Source of the DNA: an uncultured Candidatus Saccharibacteria bacterium
GTDB taxonomy: Bacteria; Patescibacteria; Saccharimonadia; Saccharimonadales; UBA1547
Assembly (NCBI GenBank): GCA_946480535.1
Contig: CAMLKA010000001.1
Span: 1 to 52,232, forward strand
Direction: 5' to 3'
DNA length: 52,232 bases
This document shows positions 1 through 7,183 of this stretch, piece by piece. Under the pieces are notes generated by a model. That model was given only the letters and a program-made list of their open reading frames with translations, did no database searches and was not told the DNA's origin. Position 1 is the stretch's first letter. Every line of letters starts with the position of its first letter. Position numbers and translations under genes: made by a program.

Positions 1-1995
1 CAAGTCACAAAAGAGCTGAAGAAGTTCCAGAACGAAACCTCGATTCCCACCATTCTTGTATTTAGCAACGATGACGCAGAACTCACGCAACAAAATGTCG
101 CAGCCATCCAAGAAGCGACGCAAAATCTTTCCGACATAGAAGGGGTGAGCGGGGCAATCTCTCCACCCATCGCCTCGGAAGACGGCAAAGCGGCGCTTGT
201 CGTCGTGAACATGGAGAGTGGGGCAGAGTACCGGGAGTTTGTTGCGGAAATTCGAGAAACACTTGATGGCGGAGAACTCGCAGTCAGCTACCACATCTCA
301 GGACCGGTTGGTTTCTTGAACGATCTTGGCAAAGCCTTCTCGGGCATCGACGGCATCCTGCTTGGCGTCGCACTCGCCGTGGTATTCATCATCCTTCTTC
401 TTGTCTATAGGTCGCCAATCCTGCCATTTATCGTTCTCATTAATTCAATGTTTGCGCTCTGTGCGGCCATTCTTGTCGTGTATTACCTTGCCGACGCAGG
501 AGTGATTGCGCTCAACGGACAAGTGCAGGGCATCCTCTTTATTCTTGTTATTGGTGCCGCCACCGATTACGCACTCCTCTTCGTTTCAAGATACCGCGAA
601 GAACTCACGCGCCACCGTGAAACCTACAAGGCCATTATTGCGAGCTGGAAACGATCGTTCGAGCCTATCGTCGCTGCAGGCGGTACGGTGATTGCAGGAC
701 TTTTATGTCTTTTGCTTTCTGACCTGAGTTCAAATAAAGCACTCGGCCCAGTAGGTGCAATCGGCATTGCGCTCGCCATTATTGCGACACTCACACTCCT
801 CCCAAGCCTTCTTCTTATGTTCGGTCGGGTTGCTTTTTGGCCACGTGCGCCAAAATTCTCAAGTGAGACCACGGTGGCAGTAGAGAAGAAGGGACTATGG
901 CCATCAGTAGCACGCTTCGTCAAAAAACGTTCGCGAGTTATTTGGATTACATCAACAGCAGCGCTGGTTGTAATGTCACTCGGCATCTTGCAGCTCAAGG
1001 CAGACGGCGTCGCCCAAAGCGACCTTATTCTCGGCACGTCCGATGCGCGCGATGGCCAGGCTGTCATTGACGCCCACTTCCCGGGTGGCTCGGGCACGCC
1101 AGCACAAATTGTCGCCCCAGAACAAACGCTCGACGAAGTTGCCAAAAGTCTCGAGGCAATTGATGGAGTCGCGTCGGTTTCGGTCCGCGCCAACAATTCT
1201 CCATCAGGGTCACTCCCGCTCACAGGCGAACAAGCGCAAATTCCTATTTTCGCCGCCGCAACACCAAAGGTAGTCGATGGGGAGGTACTTATTGAGGCTA
1301 CCCTTCAAGACGCAGCCGATTCACCCGAAGCCGAAGAAACCGTCGTTGCCATCCGTGAATCGCTTCATGGCGTCGACGAATCAATTATTGTCGGTGGACC
1401 AAGCGCCACGCAGCTCGACACGAAAACAAGCGCCCAGCACGACAGGGCCGTAGTCATCCCTGCAGTTCTAGTTGTCATCACAATTATCCTCATGCTGCTG
1501 CTTCGCTCAATTCTTGCACCAATTATTCTGCTCATTACCACAGTGCTGTCATTTACCGCTACGCTCGGTGTATCTGCACTCATCTTTAATTCAGTCTTGG
1601 AACTTCCAGGTGCCGATCCATCGGTTGTCTTATACGGCTTCATCTTCCTCGTCGCACTGGGAATCGACTACAATATCTTCCTTATGACGCGAGTGAGGGA
1701 AGAGTCGCTTCGCGTAGGCACCCGCAAAGGTGTTCTTATCGGACTCATTGTTACGGGTGGTGTTATCACCTCGGCCGGCATCGTACTTGCCGCAACCTTC
1801 GCCGCGCTGGCGGTTATCCCAATACTGTTCTTGCTGCAGCTTGCTTTTGTCGTCGCATTTGGAGTATTGCTCGACACAACTGTGGTGCGCTCACTCCTCG
1901 TGCCATCAATTATTTACGAACTTGGAAACCGATCTTGGTGGCCAGCTCGCATCTCCTCAACAAAAACCTCGTCCACCGACAAGCCTAAAGCTTGA
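1..1995 (+). CDS. MMPL/RND-family membrane transporter (5' end outside window)
   Basis: The reading frame is open from base 1, so the N-terminus is missing; 664 codons are present. The protein has two similar halves, each a soluble loop followed by a block of about five to six hydrophobic helices. Each half carries the MMPL-type helix motif, GAATDYALLFVSRYRE in the first and LGIDYNIFLMTRVREE in the second. Family members use proton-motive force to export lipids or hydrophobic molecules. The gene lies just before crtE-crtB-crtI-crtY-crtEb. Corynebacterium glutamicum keeps an MMPL gene inside its carotenoid operon, so a role linked to carotenoid or lipid placement in the envelope is a reasonable inference. 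Substrate unknown. Its last 82 nt overlap a convergent gene on the minus strand. Confidence 0.9.
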   Translation, partial: QVTKELKKFQNETSIPTILVFSNDDAELTQQNVAAIQEATQNLSDIEGVSGAISPPIASEDGKAALVVVNMESGAEYREFVAEIRETLDGGELAVSYHISGPVGFLNDLGKAFSGIDGILLGVALAVVFIILLLVYRSPILPFIVLINSMFALCAAILVVYYLADAGVIALNGQVQGILFILVIGAATDYALLFVSRYREELTRHRETYKAIIASWKRSFEPIVAAGGTVIAGLLCLLLSDLSSNKALGPVGAIGIALAIIATLTLLPSLLLMFGRVAFWPRAPKFSSETTVAVEKKGLWPSVARFVKKRSRVIWITSTAALVVMSLGILQLKADGVAQSDLILGTSDARDGQAVIDAHFPGGSGTPAQIVAPEQTLDEVAKSLEAIDGVASVSVRANNSPSGSLPLTGEQAQIPIFAAATPKVVDGEVLIEATLQDAADSPEAEETVVAIRESLHGVDESIIVGGPSATQLDTKTSAQHDRAVVIPAVLVVITIILMLLLRSILAPIILLITTVLSFTATLGVSALIFNSVLELPGADPSVVLYGFIFLVALGIDYNIFLMTRVREESLRVGTRKGVLIGLIVTGGVITSAGIVLAATFAALAVIPILFLLQLAFVVAFGVLLDTTVVRSLLVPSIIYELGNRSWWPARISSTKTSSTDKPKA

Positions 1996-2192
1996 GCAAA
2001 GCGGTCGAGCTGCTGAAATTTGCAGTACTTAATAAAACTACCGTCTGTGTCGACAACCCGGTAATAATGATCAAATTTTCTCAGCTCACCCTTAAAGCTT
2101 TTTGCCGTCGTCGGTTCATTAATACGAACGACATGCCAATCAGTGCGTCCATCTAAAATTCGTTTAATTTTTGCATAATGATTAAATGCCAT
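1914..2192 (-). CDS. Small unknown protein (92 aa) divergent from crtE
   Basis: ATG at 2192 gives a 92-residue soluble protein that I do not recognise. A longer reading to 2285 is possible but would cross the promoter, and the short start has a TATACT box 10 nt upstream. The C-terminal part (about residues 55-80) contains DRFAQALGLSVDEVF, which resembles the last helices of Xre/Cro-type DNA-binding domains, but no full helix-turn-helix is clear. The 3' end overlaps the transporter gene by 82 nt in the convergent orientation. The start faces crtE across about 40 nt, with overlapping promoters. Local control of the carotenoid genes is possible but unproven. Confidence 0.6.
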   Translation of the reverse strand: MAFNHYAKIKRILDGRTDWHVVRINEPTTAKSFKGELRKFDHYYRVVDTDGSFIKYCKFQQLDRFAQALGLSVDEVFVEEMRAGHQDRFPSS

Positions 2193-2200
2193 ACTCACTA

Positions 2201-2225
2201 TTAGTATACCTCTCTGGTATAGTAA
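2201..2225. promoter_or_regulatory. Palindromic divergent promoter between the 92-aa gene and crtE
   Basis: An interrupted palindrome, TTAGTATACC-tctct-GGTATAGTAA (one mismatch), holds both -10 boxes: TATACT reading left (2203-2208) and TATAGT preceded by TGG reading right (2218-2223). The crtE ATG starts 9 nt after its -10, so its transcript should be almost leaderless. No good -35 is visible on either side. The symmetry could also serve a dimeric regulator. Confidence 0.5.
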
Positions 2226-2232
2226 TAAGACA

Positions 2233-3309
2233 ATGCACACCGACTCAGTTATCACCCTTGCCACGGCCAAGACGCAGATAGACACGGAACTTGCACGCTA
2301 CAGCGCTCAGCGCATGCGTGATGCCGAGCGAATTGGGCCATCATACGTTCGTCTCAGGGAGTCAATCGATGCCCTCGTAAGGGTAGGTGGAAAGCGACTC
2401 CGCCCGTATATGGTGCTTGCGACCCATCAAGCGTACGCCCCTGAAGATCCGTCGGATGATATTCTCCCAGCAGCCATGGCTCAAGAACTTATTCACCTCG
2501 CGATGCTGGTACACGACGACATTATCGATCGTGACCTCATTCGATATGGCATTCCAAATGTCGCTGGTTACTACGAAAAATATTACGAGGCGCATATCCC
2601 TCGACTCGCCGAAAGGCGGCACGCTGCGCTCAGCGCCGCGCTTCTTGCGGGTGACGCACTTCTTGCAGACGCCCACCAAATCATTCGCGAATCGAAGCAA
2701 ACTTCAGAACGAGTCCAACGAGCGGCGGACATCCTCTCGCAATCTATTTTTGATGTCATTGGCGGTGAACTGCTCGATACTGAAGTAGGTATTTTACCAA
2801 AAGATTCTATCGATCCCCTTGCCGTAGCAGAGCACAAGACAAGCAGCTATTCATTTGTTGGCCCACTAACGACAGGAGCTGTTCTGGCAGGTGCGCCCGA
2901 ACATGACATATCACTTCTAAGGCAACTCGGAAAACACCTTGGCATTGGCTACCAGCTAAAAGATGACCTACTCGGTGTTTTTGGCGATAAGCAAAAAACA
3001 GGAAAAAGCACGACAACCGACATTACTGAAGGAAAGCGTACCTTCATGGTGCGCGAGTTTGAACGCATCGCAAGCGAAGAACAGCAGGCTGACTTTTTTG
3101 CAATTTTCCACCGAGAAGATGCAGGCGAGAGGGAAATTGCCCAAGCGCGGCTCCTGCTCATTGAGTCGGGTGCAGAGCAAGCAACGATTGACGCCATTCA
3201 ACACCACCGTTCCCAAAGCGAACAGATCATAACACAGTTGAATATTGATGAGCCGCACAAAGAAGCGCTCCGGTCACTCGTCGAACTCTGTATGATAAGG
3301 GAGTCGTAA
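2233..3309 (+). CDS. crtE: Geranylgeranyl diphosphate synthase (polyprenyl synthetase)
   Basis: The 358-residue trans-isoprenyl diphosphate synthase should condense IPP with allylic diphosphates to C20 GGPP, the carotenoid precursor. The first Asp-rich motif is HDDIIDRD (D95, D96, D99). The second region, KDDLLGVFGD with a following TGKS, is close to actinobacterial IdsA/CrtE enzymes. The early GGKRLRP substrate-binding motif is at about residues 52-58. The start is set by the extended -10 TATAGT 9 nt upstream. crtB follows 3 nt downstream. Product chain length is inferred from the neighbours, not from the sequence. Confidence 0.9.
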   Translation: MHTDSVITLATAKTQIDTELARYSAQRMRDAERIGPSYVRLRESIDALVRVGGKRLRPYMVLATHQAYAPEDPSDDILPAAMAQELIHLAMLVHDDIIDRDLIRYGIPNVAGYYEKYYEAHIPRLAERRHAALSAALLAGDALLADAHQIIRESKQTSERVQRAADILSQSIFDVIGGELLDTEVGILPKDSIDPLAVAEHKTSSYSFVGPLTTGAVLAGAPEHDISLLRQLGKHLGIGYQLKDDLLGVFGDKQKTGKSTTTDITEGKRTFMVREFERIASEEQQADFFAIFHREDAGEREIAQARLLLIESGAEQATIDAIQHHRSQSEQIITQLNIDEPHKEALRSLVELCMIRES

Positions 3310-3312
3310 CAT

Positions 3313-4143
3313 ATGGAACTCTACACAGACACAGCATACCGTCTGAGCCGTCAGCTGACGCTTCGCTATTCGACATCTTTTGGAAAAAGCACTCAACTTT
3401 TTGCAAAAAATATCCAACCACATATTTTCGCCATCTATGGGCTTGTGCGTATAGCGGACGAAATCCTTGACACCTATCAGGGAGCGCAAGTCGCCAACCT
3501 CCTTGACGAGCTTGAAGTTGAAACATATCGAGCAATAAAACTGCAATTTAGCAGCAATCCAATCGTGCACGCCTTTGCACTCACCGCAAAAAAATTCGGC
3601 ATCACCAAAACACTTATTCAGCCGTTTTTCGAAAGCATGCGTCTCGATCTCAAGCCTCACCAGTACACACAAAAACTATATGAAACATACATCTACGGAT
3701 CGGCCGAGGTAATTGGCCTAATGTGCGTGAAGGTATTTGTAAATGGTGACACAGCACAATACAACTCTCTTAAGCCAGGCGCCCGAGCACTTGGTGCAGC
3801 CTACCAAAAAGTGAACTTCCTTCGCGATATCGCAAGTGATTTCCACGACCGCCAGCGGGTGTATTTTCCCGGTATCACTTTTGATAGTTTCGGTGACACC
3901 GATAAAGAGATGATCATTAAAGACATCGAAAAAGATTTCCGAAACGCAAAATCCGCTATCGACCAGCTTCCAGGATCAGCAAAAAAAGCTGTAAAAGTAA
4001 GTTACCTTTATTACAATGAGCTGCTAAAAAAGCTTTCATCGACACCTGCGGCAAACCTCAAGACGACCCGTATTCGGGTTTCAAATAGTAAAAAGGTGTC
4101 GCTTTTGATTACCCAGACACTAAGCCCAAAGGGTGGTCGTTAA
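3313..4143 (+). CDS. crtB: Phytoene synthase
   Basis: The 276-residue squalene/phytoene synthase family protein should join two GGPP molecules head-to-head to C40 phytoene. The first Asp-rich motif is RIADEILD (D49, E50, D53) and the second is FLRDIASDFHDR at about residues 168-180. The signature YIYGSAEVIG lies between them. Length is slightly below the usual 290-310. The start follows crtE closely and has AAGGGAG about 9 nt upstream, inside the end of crtE, consistent with translation from one operon mRNA. It ends 1 nt before the crtI start codon. Confidence 0.92.
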   Translation: MELYTDTAYRLSRQLTLRYSTSFGKSTQLFAKNIQPHIFAIYGLVRIADEILDTYQGAQVANLLDELEVETYRAIKLQFSSNPIVHAFALTAKKFGITKTLIQPFFESMRLDLKPHQYTQKLYETYIYGSAEVIGLMCVKVFVNGDTAQYNSLKPGARALGAAYQKVNFLRDIASDFHDRQRVYFPGITFDSFGDTDKEMIIKDIEKDFRNAKSAIDQLPGSAKKAVKVSYLYYNELLKKLSSTPAANLKTTRIRVSNSKKVSLLITQTLSPKGGR

Positions 4144-4144
4144 T

Positions 4145-5620
4145 ATGTCAAAAATTATCATTATTGGAGCCGGCATTGGCGGGCTTGCGGCAGCAAACCT
4201 CCTTGCCCAAGACGGACATGAGGTGCATGTTTACGAAAAAAATGATCAACTTGGAGGAAGGGCGGGCACCTTCAAAAAGGAGGGATTTACCTTTGATACT
4301 GGGCCTTCGTGGTATCTGATGCCAGAAGTATTCGACCATTATTTTAAACTGCTTGGCACCAGCTCCAGCGAGCAGCTTGACCTTATACAGCTAAAGCCAG
4401 CCTATAAAGTGTACTCAGGAAGTGATTCCGTCGTTATTACAGGTGACCTCCAAAAGGACGCCGCGACATTCGAAACCATTGAAAAGGGGAGCGGTGAAAA
4501 ACTCAAACGCTACATCGCAAAAAGTCGCACGACGTACCGCCTTGCACTTCGACACTTTCTATACAGCAACTTCCAAAAACCTAGTGACTTCCTACGAAAA
4601 GAAACGGCCAGCCGACTTGGCGAGGTAGCAAAGCTCGCCACGATGCCCATTCATAGCTATGTGAAAAAGTTCTTTACAAATCCCCAATTGCAACAGATTC
4701 TTGAATACCCAACAGTATTTCTTGGAAGCTCGCCGTACTCCGCACCAGCACTCTATAGCCTCATGAGCGCACTCGACTTTGACGAAGGCGTATATTATCC
4801 AAAGGGGACGATGTACGCAGTTGTGGAGGCGCTTGAAAATCTTGGCATGAAACTTGGAGTGCAGTATCACACCTTAACCGCCGTACAACATATCAATGTC
4901 GTAAACGGACATGCATCGGGTGTTACGCTCGCAAACGGCGACACCATTCCCGCTGATATCGTCATCTCAAACGCCGATCTTCACTTTACCGAAACAAACC
5001 TGCTCGAAAAGCAGCACCAAACCTACCCTGCACGGTACTGGAATAAAAAAGAGGCAAGCCCAAGTGCGCTCTTAATGTACCTAGGCGTGAAGGGAAGTAT
5101 TCCGGAATTTGAACACCACACACTCTTGTTTGTCGATAATTGGCGCGATAATTTTACCGCCATCTTCAAAACAAAAACAATTCCCGAGCCCGCCTCGCTC
5201 TACATCTCTAAAACGAGCCAGTCCGATACGACAGCTCCAAAAGACCACGAAAATATCTTCGTACTCGTACCGCTCCCTTCAGGTGTCGCACTCACTAAAA
5301 AAGAGCAGGAAACACTTGCCGATGCATATCTTGAACAAATCAACCAAACGACCGGCGTTGACCTGAAGACAAGAGCTGTCACACGAACCCTCTTTGGCCC
5401 AAACGACTTCGTAGAAAAATACAACTCCTGGGAAGCAAGCATGCTTGGACCTTCCCACAAGCTCACGCAAAGTGCCTTTTTTCGCGCCTCGAATAAAAGT
5501 AAAAAGGTGTCCGGTCTTTACTATGTCGGCGCCGGAACACGCCCCGGCATAGGCGTGCCAATGTGCCTCATTAGTGCTGAGCTCGTGTATCAACAAATAA
5601 GTGCAAGGAGGGAAGGCTAA
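4145..5620 (+). CDS. crtI: Phytoene desaturase (CrtI family)
   Basis: The 491-residue FAD-dependent desaturase should convert phytoene to lycopene. The N-terminus begins KIIIIGAGIGGLAAA, the dinucleotide-binding fold, followed by the YEKNDQLGGRAGTF region typical of CrtI. The C-terminal FAD signature reads LYYVGAGTRPGIGVPMC. I chose ATG 4145 rather than an upstream codon at 4133 because the FAD motif then begins at residue 3, as in the family. The stop overlaps the next ATG by one base (TAATG), showing tight operon coupling. Confidence 0.92.
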   Translation: MSKIIIIGAGIGGLAAANLLAQDGHEVHVYEKNDQLGGRAGTFKKEGFTFDTGPSWYLMPEVFDHYFKLLGTSSSEQLDLIQLKPAYKVYSGSDSVVITGDLQKDAATFETIEKGSGEKLKRYIAKSRTTYRLALRHFLYSNFQKPSDFLRKETASRLGEVAKLATMPIHSYVKKFFTNPQLQQILEYPTVFLGSSPYSAPALYSLMSALDFDEGVYYPKGTMYAVVEALENLGMKLGVQYHTLTAVQHINVVNGHASGVTLANGDTIPADIVISNADLHFTETNLLEKQHQTYPARYWNKKEASPSALLMYLGVKGSIPEFEHHTLLFVDNWRDNFTAIFKTKTIPEPASLYISKTSQSDTTAPKDHENIFVLVPLPSGVALTKKEQETLADAYLEQINQTTGVDLKTRAVTRTLFGPNDFVEKYNSWEASMLGPSHKLTQSAFFRASNKSKKVSGLYYVGAGTRPGIGVPMCLISAELVYQQISARREG

Positions 5621-5934
5621 TGGAGTGGTTCTATCTTATCGGCCTCCTTCTCGCCATCACCGGTATGGGTATCATTGATTGGCGCTATAAACTCGCTTTT
5701 TGGCACAACAGACAGCGGGCGATGGCGACCATAGGAACGGGTATGGCCATCTTTCTTGTGTGGGATTTCTTAGGAATTTTCCTTGGTATCTTCAAGCACG
5801 GTGGGAGCCCGTACTCACTCCCGTTCACGCTCGCTCCAGAATTTCCCGTGGAAGAGCTTTTTTTCCTTTTCCTTCTTTGTTACTGCACACTCGTCATATA
5901 TAACGGAGTTTCACGATGGCGTTCACGTATCTAA
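5620..5934 (+). CDS. Lycopene cyclase subunit, CrtYc/CrtYe type
   Basis: The 104-residue, mostly hydrophobic protein has three predicted membrane helices and the cyclase motif PEFPVEELFFLF. It is one half of the heterodimeric lycopene cyclase of actinobacteria, whose two subunits are encoded in tandem. The start codon overlaps the crtI stop and its end overlaps the next cyclase subunit by 19 nt. Whether the rings are epsilon (decaprenoxanthin), gamma (sarcinaxanthin) or beta type cannot be decided from the sequence. Confidence 0.85.
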   Translation: MEWFYLIGLLLAITGMGIIDWRYKLAFWHNRQRAMATIGTGMAIFLVWDFLGIFLGIFKHGGSPYSLPFTLAPEFPVEELFFLFLLCYCTLVIYNGVSRWRSRI

Positions 5935-6224
5935 TTCTTAACTGTATTTTTATAGCGTGCATTGTCTTTTTGTTCGTGAAAACTTTTACGCGCCCCTCAA
6001 AAACGTGGTGGATGACGCTCTTAATACTCTTGGTGCTGACACTTATATTCGACAACCTTGCGATATGGGCGAACTTCTTCCACTACACCCCCGAAAAGAT
6101 ACTTGGCATTTACATTATACAAGCACCCATTGAAGACTTTTTCTATGCGCTGCTTGCTGTCATAATTATCCCTGTTTTATGGCGGCATTTTAAAACAGTT
6201 GGCGAGGAAAAAACGACACAATGA
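5916..6224 (+). CDS. Lycopene cyclase subunit, CrtYd/CrtYf type
   Basis: The 102-residue membrane protein has three helices and the paired cyclase motif APIEDFFYALL near residues 70-80, equivalent to PVEE in the preceding gene. It should form the second half of the heterodimeric cyclase. Its start lies inside the upstream subunit and its last 4 nt overlap the start of the prenyltransferase, so translational coupling is likely through the whole block. Confidence 0.85.
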   Translation: MAFTYLILNCIFIACIVFLFVKTFTRPSKTWWMTLLILLVLTLIFDNLAIWANFFHYTPEKILGIYIIQAPIEDFFYALLAVIIIPVLWRHFKTVGEEKTTQ

Positions 6225-7087
6225 TCACGACACTCAAAAAATTATTCTGGATTTCCCGGCCTATTTCTTGGCCCAACACAAGCTACCCGTATTTAGTGGG
6301 ATACCTTCTCGCAAGTGCAAGTGTACCTTCGGGGCTGTCGCTGCTTACCTGTATTATTGGAACGCTCTATTTTATAGGACCGTACAACCTACTAATGTAC
6401 GGCGTCAACGACGTCTTCGATTACGAATCGGACATCAAAAACCCTCGCAAGGGTGGGGTAGAGGGAATGAAAGAGTCGAAAGCATTCCACCCAACCATTC
6501 TGCGTGCTGTTGCGTTCACAAACATTCCGTTTTTGCTCTACCTGTTTGCTGTGGGCGACTGGACATCGCGACTCGTGTTGGCAGCTGTCGTTTTCTTTGC
6601 GCTCGCATACTCACTGAAAGGCCTTCGCTTCAAAGAAATTCCCGTCCTTGATTCGATCACGAGCAGTCTCCACTTCGTAGGCCCGCTCATCTTCGCCCTT
6701 ACCCTGACAAGCTTCCCACAGGCAGCATGGCCATGGGTGATCGCCTTCTTCTTATGGGGCATGGCTTCGCACGCTTTTGGCGCGGTTCAAGATATCATCC
6801 CAGATCGACAGGCTTCATTGGGGTCAATTGCAACGGCGCTCGGAGCGCGGTTTACGGTATGGATAAGTGCAGGCCTGTACTTTATTGCGAGCTGCATAGC
6901 GGTAGTTCAAGGCCTTGAATTCCTCCCCATTGCCCTCGTCGGCTTCGCCTATGTCGCCAATATCGCGCCGTACGTTTGGATAACCGACAAAACATCCGCC
7001 ACTACCAATAAGGCGTGGCGTCGCTTTCTATGGCTCAATTACCTCGCAGGGGCAATTGTCACCATTGTTGTGATTACGCAGTTTTAA
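6221..7087 (+). CDS. crtEb: Lycopene elongase / UbiA-family prenyltransferase, CrtEb type
   Basis: The 288-residue UbiA-superfamily integral membrane prenyltransferase has seven to eight helices. The first Asp-rich motif is NDVFDYESD (about residues 62-70) and the second is DIIPDRQA (about 188-195), both used to bind Mg-diphosphate. Placement directly after heterodimeric cyclase genes is the signature of CrtEb, which adds C5 units to both ends of lycopene to make C50 carotenoids. Homologous enzymes also act in quinone or bacterioruberin pathways, but neither context is present here. It overlaps the preceding gene by 4 nt and is the last gene of the block. Confidence 0.82.
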   Translation: MITTLKKLFWISRPISWPNTSYPYLVGYLLASASVPSGLSLLTCIIGTLYFIGPYNLLMYGVNDVFDYESDIKNPRKGGVEGMKESKAFHPTILRAVAFTNIPFLLYLFAVGDWTSRLVLAAVVFFALAYSLKGLRFKEIPVLDSITSSLHFVGPLIFALTLTSFPQAAWPWVIAFFLWGMASHAFGAVQDIIPDRQASLGSIATALGARFTVWISAGLYFIASCIAVVQGLEFLPIALVGFAYVANIAPYVWITDKTSATTNKAWRRFLWLNYLAGAIVTIVVITQF

Positions 7088-7103
7088 ACAATCGTTAAAT
7101 ACC

Positions 7104-7132
7104 GCGCCAAATCATTGAATTATGGCGCCTCT
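7104..7132 (+). terminator. Weak hairpin after the carotenoid block
   Basis: GCGCCA and TGGCGC can pair around a 13-nt loop, 17 nt after the crtEb stop, followed by a short CTCTT stretch. It is a possible but weak terminator. Confidence 0.35.
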
Positions 7133-7183
7133 TCCGTCATACTAACCATAAGAAATAAAGGGTAGGCAGGCTAACAAACATTC

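Noticed and set aside
624..1223. 199-residue minus-strand frame in the MMPL gene
   Set aside because: Shadow of the transporter, which carries conserved MMPL motifs on the plus strand.
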